The notes under the pieces are model-generated. The model was given only the letters and a program-made list of their open reading frames with translations. It was not told the DNA's origin and made no database searches. Made by a program: the position numbers and the translations under genes. Positions 8,555 to 16,370 of a stretch of DNA of 34,182 nucleotides are shown in pieces; positions within the stretch are counted from its first letter, which is position 1; each line of letters starts with the position of its first letter. Origin of the DNA: UBA11889 sp046582115 (GTDB lineage: Bacteria; Pseudomonadota; Gammaproteobacteria; Pseudomonadales; Azotimanducaceae); NCBI GenBank assembly GCA_046582115.1, contig JAYGFA010000019.1, forward strand, positions 1 through 34,182, in the 5' to 3' direction.

Positions 8555-9249
8555 GTGCAAAAGCGCTTTTACGTATCGCCGCCTCATCCGTGCAGTTACC
8601 TCGCGGCAAAGTTCGCCACTACCTTTTTCTTGACCCGCAAGACCCTCATACGGCGTACACGTACCAGCACCTTGTCAATCTCGGGTTTCGCCGGAGCAGC
8701 AGCCATCTATACCGACCCAACTGCACCGGCTGCAATCAATGCATCCCCTGCCGTGTCCCAGTAGATGATTTTCGGGTGAATCGGCGTTTCCGGCGGGTGC
8801 TCAAATCCAATCAAGATATCGCGATCCGTTTGGAGGAGCTGCGTGACGACCAGGAAGTATACGAACTGTACGAACGTTACATAGCAACCAGACACCGGGA
8901 AGGCGATGTGTATCCCGCCAGTATTGATCAGCTGCGTGCCTTTTTGTTCGCCAGGTGGAGCCGAACCTTTTTCCTTTCTTCCTACGTAAACAAAAAACTC
9001 GTCGCTGTCGCCGTAACCGATGTTCTCCATGACGTACTTTCTGCTATTTACACGTTCTTTGAGCCCGAATTTGAAACCCGAAGCTTGGGTGTATTTTCAG
9101 TTTTGAAACAGATCGACGAGTGTCGAGTGCGTGAATTAACACACCTCTACCTTGGTTATTGGATCGAAGACTGCCCGAGCATGGATTACAAAGCCCGCTA
9201 TCGTCCAATACAAACGTTGGTGAATGGACGTTGTTTAACACTGGAGTGA
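8555..9249 (+). CDS. bpt: Aspartate/glutamate leucyltransferase Bpt, with an apparent -1 frameshift near the 5' end
   Basis: Bpt transfers Leu to N-terminal Asp or Glu. The frame from the GTG at 8555 encodes VQKRFYVSPPHPCSYLAAKF then ATTFFL, the conserved Bpt N-terminus with its Cys. It then runs into nonsense, while a second frame continues DPQDPHTAYTYQHLVNL, GFRRSSSHLYRPNCTGCNQC and on to the normal end (AVAVTDVL, LGYWIEDCPSMDYKARYRP). The junction is the T5 run at 8624-8628: a sixth T would give ATTFFLDP and restore one frame. As written, only a shorter protein from the internal GTG at 8590 (219 aa, lacking the PHPCSYL segment) is continuous. The gene may be a recent pseudogene, or this may be a homopolymer sequencing error. 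Family identity is firm; intactness is not. Confidence 0.9.
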
Positions 9250-9294
9250 TCTACCTCGGCGTGCTTAAATCCCGCCACAATTGAAGGGGACTGG

Positions 9295-9513
9295 ATGCCA
9301 AAAGAAGAACAAATCGAAATGGACGGGACAGTCATCGACACACTCCCGAACACCATGTTCAAGGTCGAACTCGATAATGGACACGTAGTTACCGCTCATA
9401 TTTCCGGCAAAATGCGCAAGAACTACATACGAATTCTTACCGGCGACGTCGTCAAAGTTGAACTAACACCTTACGACCTTTCTAAAGGTCGAATCACATT
9501 TCGAGAACGTTAA
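9295..9513 (+). CDS. infA: Translation initiation factor IF-1
   Basis: The 72 residues are those of canonical IF-1, which binds the ribosomal A site during initiation. It is a single S1/OB-fold domain: IEMDGTVIDTLPNTMFKVEL, then GHVVTAHISGKMRKNYIRI, GDVVKVELTPYDL and a KGRITFRER end. An AAGGGGA Shine-Dalgarno precedes the ATG at 9295 at good spacing. It is the last gene of the trxB-aat-bpt-infA run and converges on clpA with 40 bp between them. The serW tRNA gene found between infA and clpA in E. coli is not present. Confidence 0.98.
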   Translation: MPKEEQIEMDGTVIDTLPNTMFKVELDNGHVVTAHISGKMRKNYIRILTGDVVKVELTPYDLSKGRITFRER

Positions 9514-9566
9514 CGGCATTCGAGGCGCTAAACCTTGCCGAAAGTCAAAAGACTCAATTCTGAGTC
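9514..9566. terminator. Possible bidirectional terminator hairpins between infA and clpA
   Basis: Two stem-loops lie between the convergent genes. CGGCA (9514-9518) pairs with TGCCG (9536-9540), extended after a bulge by AGG/CCT. GACTCA (9551-9556) pairs with TGAGTC (9561-9566) across an ATTC loop and overlaps the clpA stop. Neither is followed by a clear T-tract, so termination function is a guess from position. Confidence 0.3.
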
Positions 9567-11827
9567 GCTAATGATCTCGATTCGATCTCGATCGCGATAT
9601 CTCCATCTTCCACCGTGATGTAAACAGTACCGCCCGAATCGGCCAGCTCTCCAAACAGAATGTCTTCGGCCAGACGACTCTTAATTTTTTCGTCGATAAG
9701 CCGTTGCATTGGTCGAGCACCCATCTTCTCATCGTAACCTTCACGCGCGATCCAGTCCCGCGCAGCGTCGTCTACATCTAGCTCAACTTTCTTGCGGTCC
9801 AGTTTCGCTTGGAGTTCTGTTAGGAATTTGTCGACAATGTTTTTGATCACCGCCATGGGGAGCGCATTGAATTGAATGATACCGTCCAATCGATTGCGAA
9901 ACTCAGGCGTGAACATTTTCTTGATAACTTCTACTGCATCGGTCGCATGGTCTTGGTGGGTAAACCCAATCGATGCCCGACTGGTTTCCCGCGCACCCGC
10001 ATTCGTTGTCATCACCAAAACGACATTCCGAAAAACCGCATTTCGACCATTGTTATCGGTAAGCGTTCCATGATCCATCACCTGGAGCAGTAGGTTAAAG
10101 ACCTCTGGATGCGCCTTCTCGACTTCATCGAGCAGTACCACGCTGTGGGGATGTTTTGTTACCGCTTCCGTTAACAATCCCCCTTGGTCAAAACCTACGT
10201 ATCCCGGTGGAGCACCAATGAGACGCGATACGGTATGGCGTTCCATATATTCGGACATATCATATCGCAGCAACTCGACGCCCATTACATGCGCTAATTG
10301 GCGAGCGAGTTCCGTCTTGCCGACACCGGTCGGGCCAGAAAACAGGAACGATCCTATCGGCTTTTCATCTGCCTTGAGCCCGGCGCGCGATAACTTGATC
10401 GCATTTGCAAGCGTCTCGATGGCACTGTCCTGACCAAATACTGCCATCTTCAATTTGCTATCAAGATCTTTCAACGCTGCTTTATCGGAGGTTGTCACTT
10501 GGCTTGACGGTATACGTGCAATTTTCGCAACAACCTGTTCAACGTCTGGTGCGCCAATGGTCTTTTTGCGTTTGCTGACCGAAACCAACAGTTGCGCGGC
10601 ACCGGCTTCATCAATGACGTCAATCGCCTTATCCGGCATAAAGCGGTCTGTTATATAGCGATCGGCAAGTTCAGCCGCAGCCCTTAGGGCACGATCTGTG
10701 TAACGCAGTTGATAATGATCCTCGAAACGCGACTTGAGTCCTTTGAGGATCTTGTACGTATCATCGACACCAGGCTCAGTTATGTCGATTTTCTGAAAAC
10801 GCCTCGACAGAGCTCTATCTTTATCGAAAATTCCACGGTATTCCTGATAGGTGGTCGATCCCATACACCTCACCTCCCCCGATTGAAGGAGCGGTTTCAA
10901 AAGGTTGGAAGCATCCATCACGCCACCAGATGCGGCGCCCGCTCCAATGACCATATGTATTTCATCAATAAACAGGACGGCACCTTCTTCATCCTTCAAT
11001 TCCACCAAGAGTTGCTTAAAGCGCTTTTCAAAATCGCCACGATATTTGGTACCCGCCAGCAACGCGCCCAAATCTAGGGAGTAGACGTTGCTCTCTCCTA
11101 CAACGTCGGGCACCTGGTGATCAACAATCCTCTTCGCCAAACCTTCAGCGATCGCGGTCTTGCCAACCCCAGATTCTCCCACCAACAGCGGGTTGTTCTT
11201 ACGACGTCGACAAAGAATCTGGATAACTCTTTCGACCTCGCTATCTCTACCCACCAGCGGATCGATATGGCCCCGACGCGCCATCTCATTTAAGTTCGTC
11301 GCGAATGCCTGCAGTGCAGTCTGTGCGCCCTCATCGTCGCTGGATTCATCGCCCGCTCCTTCTGGCGCCGTCTCGTCTCCGCTATCACCGGGAACTTTAG
11401 ATATGCCGTGAGCTCTATAGTTCACGATGTCGATGCGCGCGATTTGTTGTTGTTTAAGAAAAAATACCGACTGCGACTCTTGTTCATTAAAAATGGCGAT
11501 AAGTACATTTGCTCCCGTGACTTCCCCTTGGCCGCTTGACTGAACATGGAAAAGTGCGCGTTGAAGTACTCTCGTAAAACCGAGCGTTGGTTCCGTTTCG
11601 CGCTGAACGTCTTCCGCAGGAATTAGTGGCGTGGTGGTTTCGATGAATTCTTGCAATTCCGACTTAAGCGCATCCATGTCCGCGCCTACGTTCGTCAGCA
11701 CTTCAACCGCTTTCGCATTGTCGAGAAGTGCAAAAAGAAGGTGCTCTACGGTCATAAACTCATGACGCTTCGTACGGGCATCTTTGAACGCCTCGTTGAG
11801 CGTGACTTCTAAATCTTTGCTCAGCAT
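9554..11827 (-). CDS. clpA: ATP-dependent Clp protease ATP-binding subunit ClpA
   Basis: ClpA is the AAA+ unfoldase that feeds substrates into ClpP. The 757-residue protein matches the usual length of about 758. It has an N-terminal Clp-N repeat domain for ClpS binding (about 1-145), an acidic linker (about 148-168), AAA-1 with Walker A GESGVGKT at 217-224 and Walker B VLFIDEIH, and AAA-2 with Walker A GPTGVGKT at 498-505 and Walker B VVLLDEVEKAH. An IGF tripeptide at about 620-622 is the ClpP-docking loop. The ATG at 11827 follows the clpS stop by 3 bp, so clpS-clpA is one operon. Confidence 0.98.
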   Translation of the reverse strand: MLSKDLEVTLNEAFKDARTKRHEFMTVEHLLFALLDNAKAVEVLTNVGADMDALKSELQEFIETTTPLIPAEDVQRETEPTLGFTRVLQRALFHVQSSGQGEVTGANVLIAIFNEQESQSVFFLKQQQIARIDIVNYRAHGISKVPGDSGDETAPEGAGDESSDDEGAQTALQAFATNLNEMARRGHIDPLVGRDSEVERVIQILCRRRKNNPLLVGESGVGKTAIAEGLAKRIVDHQVPDVVGESNVYSLDLGALLAGTKYRGDFEKRFKQLLVELKDEEGAVLFIDEIHMVIGAGAASGGVMDASNLLKPLLQSGEVRCMGSTTYQEYRGIFDKDRALSRRFQKIDITEPGVDDTYKILKGLKSRFEDHYQLRYTDRALRAAAELADRYITDRFMPDKAIDVIDEAGAAQLLVSVSKRKKTIGAPDVEQVVAKIARIPSSQVTTSDKAALKDLDSKLKMAVFGQDSAIETLANAIKLSRAGLKADEKPIGSFLFSGPTGVGKTELARQLAHVMGVELLRYDMSEYMERHTVSRLIGAPPGYVGFDQGGLLTEAVTKHPHSVVLLDEVEKAHPEVFNLLLQVMDHGTLTDNNGRNAVFRNVVLVMTTNAGARETSRASIGFTHQDHATDAVEVIKKMFTPEFRNRLDGIIQFNALPMAVIKNIVDKFLTELQAKLDRKKVELDVDDAARDWIAREGYDEKMGARPMQRLIDEKIKSRLAEDILFGELADSGGTVYITVEDGDIAIEIESRSLATQN

Positions 11828-11830
11828 GTT

Positions 11831-12163
11831 TCAGTCCGTCATTTCTATGGTCGACAAAAGAGGATGCTGGTTTTCCTGAGCGTAATGATTAACTTGCTCT
11901 GACTTTGACTCAGCAACATCTCGTGGGAATATCCCACAGACTGCGCTCCCCGACGTATGCACCACCAACATTATCTGTGTCGCCTTCTCACGGTTCATTC
12001 CGAAAAAAACTTCGAGTACGTGTACCACAAACTCCATAGGCGTGAAGTCATCGTTAAGAAGAATCACCTTGTACATGGGCGGGCGCTTTAGTTTAGGTTT
12101 CTCTGGAGCCGTCGCCAAGTCACCTTGTCGATCCTGCTCCCAGTCACCGTCTTCATTACTCAT
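11831..12163 (-). CDS. clpS: ATP-dependent Clp protease adaptor ClpS
   Basis: ClpS binds N-degron residues (Leu, Phe, Tyr, Trp) and delivers the proteins to ClpA. The conserved core KVILLNDDFTPMEFVVHVL, then FFGMNREKATQIMLVVHTSG and CGIFPRDVAESK, includes the substrate pocket and the His of VHTSG. The N-terminal ~35 residues are a polar, flexible arm, as expected for the part that engages the ClpA pore. I start at the ATG at 12163 (110 aa); an open frame extends seven codons further to 12184 without a better ribosome site. It diverges from the cspD-like gene, as in E. coli and Pseudomonas. Confidence 0.96.
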   Translation of the reverse strand: MSNEDGDWEQDRQGDLATAPEKPKLKRPPMYKVILLNDDFTPMEFVVHVLEVFFGMNREKATQIMLVVHTSGSAVCGIFPRDVAESKSEQVNHYAQENQHPLLSTIEMTD

Positions 12164-12263
12164 GAAGGTTGCAGGTCCCAGCAAACAACGCCATTCCGTC
12201 CATCACTCGCAACATTTCGGTCATAGCGCGATCGACCCATATTGCGCATGAATCAGTGTACAA

Positions 12264-12275
12264 CATTGCACAATG
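12264..12275. repeat. Short inverted repeat CATTG-CA-CAATG in the clpS/cspD gap
   Basis: Perfect 5-bp arms lie 100 bp from clpS and 155 bp from cspD. A consensus -35 hexamer TTGACA follows on the plus strand at 12293-12298, but no convincing -10 lies 16-18 bp beyond it. The rest of the 267-bp gap shows a GCTT-N8-AAGC repeat at 12276-12291 and nothing else I can name. An operator role is speculative. Confidence 0.25.
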
Positions 12276-12430
12276 CTTATCTTAAGAAGCGCTTGACACA
12301 CCGCACCACCTGTACCAGTGTTATGCGATAAGCCGAAAAAGAACTTTTGTTTGGGCCGCCGCGACGTCCATCACGGACGATGCGGGCAGGTCGGAGCCGA
12401 AGTGATTCCCAGCTCGGGAGGACATCGGGA

Positions 12431-12706
12431 ATGGCTCTGGGTAAAGTTAAGTGGTTTAACAACGCCAAAGGCTATGGCTTCATCCTGCCGGAAAACGGAG
12501 GCGAGGACCTTTTCGCCCACTATTCGTCAGTAGAAATGGACGGCTACAAAACGCTCCGAGCCGGCGATGATGTTGAGTTCGAAATCGAGGAAGGTCCAAA
12601 GGGATCGCACGCCGTTCACATACGATCTGCCGAACAGTCTCCGGACTCGTCCTCGGAGACCCTAACCGACGAAGCCCCTATTGAAGCGGGCCAACAGAAC
12701 GACTAA
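12431..12706 (+). CDS. cspD: Cold-shock-domain protein, CspD-like
   Basis: The first ~67 residues are a cold-shock domain. It has GKVKWFNNAKGYGFILPENG with the RNP1 motif KGYGFI, and DLFAHYSSVE as RNP2. An acidic, Ser-rich tail of about 24 residues follows, making 91 aa against roughly 70-90 for other CspD/CspA-type proteins. The ATG at 12431 has GGAGG 9 bp upstream; the frame is open further upstream but without family similarity. The position divergent from clpS-clpA is the classic place for cspD, an inhibitor of replication made in stationary phase in E. coli. That name is inferred from synteny, since the domain alone cannot separate CspD from other Csp proteins. Confidence 0.88.
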   Translation: MALGKVKWFNNAKGYGFILPENGGEDLFAHYSSVEMDGYKTLRAGDDVEFEIEEGPKGSHAVHIRSAEQSPDSSSETLTDEAPIEAGQQND

Positions 12707-12731
12707 TTTCGCTGTGCTAACAAGTTACGCG

Positions 12732-14960
12732 TCACTGCTTTTGAAATGACGTAATGGCCCGATTAAAGGTCTCCGACGGTCGCATCGCTTTATCTGCAAG
12801 GATGGGGTCTGGGAAATAGTATCCGCCTAGCTCCATTGGGCTTCCCTGCGCGTCCATCAGTTCACTGTTTATCGTGTCCTCATTCTCGGCAAGTACTCGT
12901 TCCAACGACTGAAATGTACGTTTCAAGCTCAGATCGTCATCTTGTGATGCAATCGCCTCTGCCCAAAACTTCGCGAAATAATGATGACTACCACGATTGT
13001 CGATTTCATTGACGACCCGTGATGGTGATTTATTGCTTTCAAGAAACTTAGCAATGGCTTGATTCAAAGTGATCCCAAGCAGTTGTGCCCGCGCGTTACC
13101 AAATTTTTCGGCTAGATGTTCTAACGACGCACCCAAGGCTAGAAATTCCCCAAGCGAGTCCCATCGCAAATGTCCCTCGGCTTCAAATTGTTGGACGTGT
13201 TTTGGAGCAGAGCCACCGGCACCCGTCTCAAACAACCCCCCACCGTTGATGAGAGGCACAATCGATAACATCTTCGCGCTCGTACCCAATTCGAGAATTG
13301 GGAAAAGGTCCGTGAGGTAATCCCTGAGCACGTTGCCCGTGACAGAAACCGTATCCTTCCCCGCTCTCATTCGCTCCAGAGAGAATTTCGTGGCTTCAAG
13401 CGGCGACATAATGTGATAGGTGATTTCACTAAGGTCATAATCGTTCAGGTAACGATTCACTTTTTCGATGAGCTGAGAATCGTGCGCGCGATTCTTGTCT
13501 AACCAAAACACAATAGGGACGCCAGTTCGATGGCCTCGCTCGATCGCGAGCCTAACCCAATCCTGAATCGGACTATCCTTTACGCGGCATAAACGCCAGA
13601 TGTCGCCAGTTTCGACTTCATGCTCGTGAACGATCTCGCCACTAGAATCAATAACGCGAATCGAGCCTTTACCCCGAGCTTCGAAAGTCGTTTCGTGTGA
13701 ACCGTATTCTTCGGCCTTTTGCGCCATTAATCCGACATTTGGGATAGAGCCCATGGTGGTTGGATCGAACGCTCCATTGGCTATGCAATGTTTGATCGTT
13801 TCGGCATAAACGGGCGCGTACGACCTATCCGGAATAACTGCCTTCATGTCATGCAGCTCGCCATCGGGACCCCACATTTTTCCCGATTCTCTGATCGCAG
13901 CCGGCATGGATGCGTCAATGATGATGTCGCTAGGAACATGAAGATTCGTGATTCCCTTATCCGAGTTAACCATCGCCAAAAGCGGACCGTTTTGAATGGA
14001 GGCATTTAGGTCGGCTTCAATGGCGTTGCGTTGAAGGACGGGAAGCACCTTAATTTTTTCGTATATGTCTCCAATTCCATTGTTCGGGTCCGCGCCTATC
14101 TCGTTGAAAATAGCCTCGTGCTTCTCGAAAGCCGCCAAATAGTACGTCCTTACCACATGACCAAATATGATCGGGTCGGACATTTGCATCATCGTCGCCT
14201 TGAGGTGTACGGAAAAAAGAACGCCGTGTTCCGTATTCAACATCTCTCGCGCAAGAAATTTGCATAAAGCTTTTTTACTCATCATAGCCGCGTCAACGAC
14301 CTCGCCTTCCTCTACGGAAACCCCGTCAGCCAGCACCGTCGTTCCCTTCTCATCAATAAATTCGATAATCAAGGTATCGTCGTGGCGCATGACTCGAGAA
14401 CGTTCGCTCCCGTAGAAATCACCCGACTTCATATGGGCAACATGTGATTTGGAATCCGCGGACCAGACACCCATGGTGTGTGGATGCTCTTTGGCAAAGT
14501 TCTTAACAGCCTCAGCAGCCCTACGATCGGAATTACCTTCCCTCAAGACCGGATTGACGGCACTTCCCTTAATCTTGTCGTAGCGCGCCTTAATCTTCTC
14601 TTCTTCGACATCCCGCGGTTCTACCGGATACTCCGGTACGTCGTAGCCTTTTCCCTGGAGCTCATCGATCGCTTCGTGCATTTGCGGTATCGACGCGCTG
14701 ATATTGGGAAGTTTGATGATGTTGGCATCGGGACGTTGGGTTAACTGTCCCAACTCTGCCAAATCATCATTGATACGTTGTTCAGCACGCAGGGAATCTG
14801 GAAACGCGGCAAGGATACGCCCCGCGAGAGAAATATCTCGCGTTTCAACATCAACTCCTGCCGCATCAGTAAACGCCTTGATGATCGGGAGCAAAGAAAA
14901 TGTAGCGAGACGTGGCGCCTCGTCGGTTTGAGTGTAAATAATCTTGGGTAGTTCGCTCAA
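12732..14960 (-). CDS. icd: NADP-dependent isocitrate dehydrogenase, monomeric type
   Basis: This 742-residue protein is the large monomeric IDH, which oxidises isocitrate to 2-oxoglutarate with NADP in the TCA cycle. Recognisable parts are PKIIYTQTDEAPRLATFSLL at the start, LPNISASIPQMHEAIDELQ, the substrate-site region around NPVLREGNSDRRAA, AKSHPHT-like KEHPHTMGVWSADSKSHV, and the C-terminal GGLFETGAGGSAPKHVQQ. The start is TTG at 14960 with an AGGAAG Shine-Dalgarno 5 bp upstream (14971-14966); no ATG lies nearby in frame. In Pseudomonas a monomeric idh also lies next to clpS/cspD. It is convergent with cspD, with 25 bp between them, and lies downstream of moaE on the same strand after 142 bp. 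It is probably transcribed separately. Confidence 0.97.
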   Translation of the reverse strand: MSELPKIIYTQTDEAPRLATFSLLPIIKAFTDAAGVDVETRDISLAGRILAAFPDSLRAEQRINDDLAELGQLTQRPDANIIKLPNISASIPQMHEAIDELQGKGYDVPEYPVEPRDVEEEKIKARYDKIKGSAVNPVLREGNSDRRAAEAVKNFAKEHPHTMGVWSADSKSHVAHMKSGDFYGSERSRVMRHDDTLIIEFIDEKGTTVLADGVSVEEGEVVDAAMMSKKALCKFLAREMLNTEHGVLFSVHLKATMMQMSDPIIFGHVVRTYYLAAFEKHEAIFNEIGADPNNGIGDIYEKIKVLPVLQRNAIEADLNASIQNGPLLAMVNSDKGITNLHVPSDIIIDASMPAAIRESGKMWGPDGELHDMKAVIPDRSYAPVYAETIKHCIANGAFDPTTMGSIPNVGLMAQKAEEYGSHETTFEARGKGSIRVIDSSGEIVHEHEVETGDIWRLCRVKDSPIQDWVRLAIERGHRTGVPIVFWLDKNRAHDSQLIEKVNRYLNDYDLSEITYHIMSPLEATKFSLERMRAGKDTVSVTGNVLRDYLTDLFPILELGTSAKMLSIVPLINGGGLFETGAGGSAPKHVQQFEAEGHLRWDSLGEFLALGASLEHLAEKFGNARAQLLGITLNQAIAKFLESNKSPSRVVNEIDNRGSHHYFAKFWAEAIASQDDDLSLKRTFQSLERVLAENEDTINSELMDAQGSPMELGGYYFPDPILADKAMRPSETFNRAITSFQKQ

Positions 14961-14965
14961 CGCTA

Positions 14966-14971
14966 CTTCCT
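14966..14971 (-). promoter_or_regulatory. Shine-Dalgarno AGGAAG fixing the TTG start of icd
   Basis: AGGAAG on the minus strand lies 5 bp before TTG at 14960. It supports TTG as the true initiation codon. Confidence 0.7.
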
Positions 14972-15102
14972 GCCGTCAAAAATCCTACGAAGATGGAGTC
15001 ACGGACGCCAATCCGGCAAACGGATGGGCCTACATCACTCTCGATCCAAGCAGGCACTAAGGCTACCACACGAATATCATCGTCAAGATCACGCTCCCGA
15101 CT

Positions 15103-15561
15103 TTAAAGCTCCCAGCTTGATCTCCGATCACGATCATTTAGAGTCGATTCAACCCACCTCGAATGCTCGGCCCCTAGTTCTTTCTTCCAAAAAACCGCTT
15201 CTGTTTTAAGGAAATCCATGATGCACTCGCATGCTGCGAAGGCATCTGGACGATGTCCCGAACCAACCATCACCAAAACGATCTGATCACGTGATTCCAA
15301 ACGACCCACTCGGTGGATAATAAGTACATCGAGCAAACTCCATTTCTTAACCGCATAATCCACAATTCTTTCGATACTGGTCTCCGTCATTCCAGGATAG
15401 TGTTCTAGTTGCAGTCCACGAACTTCGTGTTCTTCAAATCTTTCCCGAACTAGGCCCGCAAACGCAACGATCGCACCACCTTCGCCCCCCATACGCGCCC
15501 GACATTTCGACCACTCCCGTTCGATCGAAAAATCCTCTTCCTGAATACGCACTTCTATCAT
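15103..15561 (-). CDS. moaE: Molybdopterin synthase catalytic subunit MoaE
   Basis: MoaE with two thiocarboxylated MoaD partners converts cyclic pyranopterin monophosphate to molybdopterin. From the ATG at 15561 the protein has 152 aa and shows the expected blocks: GGEGGAIVAFAGLVRE, LQLEHYPGMTETSIERIV, the active-site region IIHRVGRLESRDQIVLV, SGHRPDAFAACECIMDFLKTE-like sequence, and VFWKKE with its catalytic Lys pair. The frame is open 13 codons further upstream, but those overlap moaD. The chosen ATG lies 1 bp after the moaD stop, the usual coupling of the two subunits. It is the last gene of moaC-moaD-moaE. Confidence 0.96.
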   Translation of the reverse strand: MIEVRIQEEDFSIEREWSKCRARMGGEGGAIVAFAGLVRERFEEHEVRGLQLEHYPGMTETSIERIVDYAVKKWSLLDVLIIHRVGRLESRDQIVLVMVGSGHRPDAFAACECIMDFLKTEAVFWKKELGAEHSRWVESTLNDRDRRSSWEL

Positions 15562-15562
15562 C

Positions 15563-15829
15563 TTACCCACCCGTGATCGGGGGTAGGAACGCGACCTCAT
15601 CCCCGTCGTTCAACTCCGATTCAGCACCCAGAATCACTTGATTAACGGCGATTTTAGTCTGGTCTCCCTCAATGGCAGTGAGGGCATCAGGACTCAACAT
15701 GTCTCTAAGCACACACATCACGCCGTCTAGGCCAGCGCCACGAGGGAGATCAATTTCAACCACTTCCGCACCGGTTAGTTCTCGGAGCGACGCAAAAAAA
15801 CGGACGTCTATCCTCAAGATCGATTCCAA
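15563..15829 (-). CDS. moaD: Molybdopterin synthase sulfur carrier subunit MoaD
   Basis: This is a ubiquitin-fold sulfur carrier of 88 residues ending in the required Gly-Gly (EVAFLPPITGG), which is adenylated and thiocarboxylated to supply the dithiolene sulfurs. The core VRFFASLRELTGAEVVEIDL and NDGDEVAFLPP are typical. The TTG at 15829 overlaps moaC by 16 bp. A second in-frame TTG at 15817 overlaps the moaC stop as TTGA, the same kind of overlap seen at purB/GNAT, and gives 84 aa; I cannot choose firmly between them. No moeB-like adenylyltransferase is in the window. Confidence 0.95.
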   Translation of the reverse strand: MESILRIDVRFFASLRELTGAEVVEIDLPRGAGLDGVMCVLRDMLSPDALTAIEGDQTKIAVNQVILGAESELNDGDEVAFLPPITGG

Positions 15830-16287
15830 GTCCCGGACTTTCCACCCGACTTGGATCGAAGCATAAGATTCTCAATGCGAATTTCACGCTCAACCGCTTT
15901 GCACATGTCATAAACCGTTAATGACGCAACGCTGGCCGCGGTCAGCGCTTCCATCTCGACGCCGGTTTGACCAACTACTTTGCAAAGAGATAGGACCCGT
16001 AGTTTTCCGGGACCCGCACGCTCGAAATTAATGGAGACCTTGGTGATCGCAAGCGGATGGCATAACGGTATCAATTCGCTCGTTTTTTTTGCTCCTAGAA
16101 TTCCCGCCACGCGAGCAACCGCAAGAACATCGCCTTTGGGTATGTCTCCGGCTAATAAAAGATCCAGCGTATCCGGATCCATACATATCGTAGCTTCAGC
16201 GGTAGCCGAACGTTCTGACTCTGGGTTATTGGAGACGTCGACCATCGTCGCACTTCCGTCCGCGTCGATGTGCGTCAGTTTAGCCAT
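15814..16287 (-). CDS. moaC: Cyclic pyranopterin monophosphate synthase MoaC
   Basis: MoaC rearranges the MoaA product of GTP into cyclic pyranopterin monophosphate, the first stable molybdenum-cofactor intermediate. From the ATG at 16287 the protein has 157 residues. Signatures are THIDADGSATMVDVS, KGDVLAVARVAGI, the catalytic KKTSELIPLCHPL, the GVEMEALTAASVASLTVYDMCKA block and the C-terminal KSGGKSG. The frame continues 13 codons upstream, but MAKLTHID is the standard beginning. It is the first gene of moaCDE and diverges from mnmA across 83 bp. moaA and mog/moaB are not present in the window. Confidence 0.97.
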   Translation of the reverse strand: MAKLTHIDADGSATMVDVSNNPESERSATAEATICMDPDTLDLLLAGDIPKGDVLAVARVAGILGAKKTSELIPLCHPLAITKVSINFERAGPGKLRVLSLCKVVGQTGVEMEALTAASVASLTVYDMCKAVEREIRIENLMLRSKSGGKSGTWNRS

Positions 16288-16370
16288 AGTGCGCCGGATT
16301 AAAGCCAACCCTCTCGTTATAAGCAACTGAGACAGTACAATGCGCCCCTGTCGTTATTGGAACAACTAAT
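16288..16370. promoter_or_regulatory. Divergent moaC/mnmA promoter region
   Basis: This 83-bp gap must hold promoters for both directions. Plus-strand TACAAT at 16336-16341 and minus-strand TATAAC at about 16318-16313 look like -10 boxes. Neither has a convincing -35 at 16-18 bp. Confidence 0.3.

Noticed and set aside
8618..8635. Programmed -1 ribosomal frameshift in bpt
   Set aside because: The site reads C-TTT-TTC, not a canonical X-XXY-YYZ slippery heptamer, I see no strong downstream structure, and Bpt is not known to be recoded. A lost T is simpler.
9514..9553. Possible tRNA-Ser gene between infA and clpA, as in E. coli
   Set aside because: Only 40 bp lie between the two genes, so no tRNA fits.
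12293..12298. Full cspD promoter from the consensus TTGACA
   Set aside because: No acceptable -10 box lies 16-18 bp downstream; only the hexamer itself is supported.
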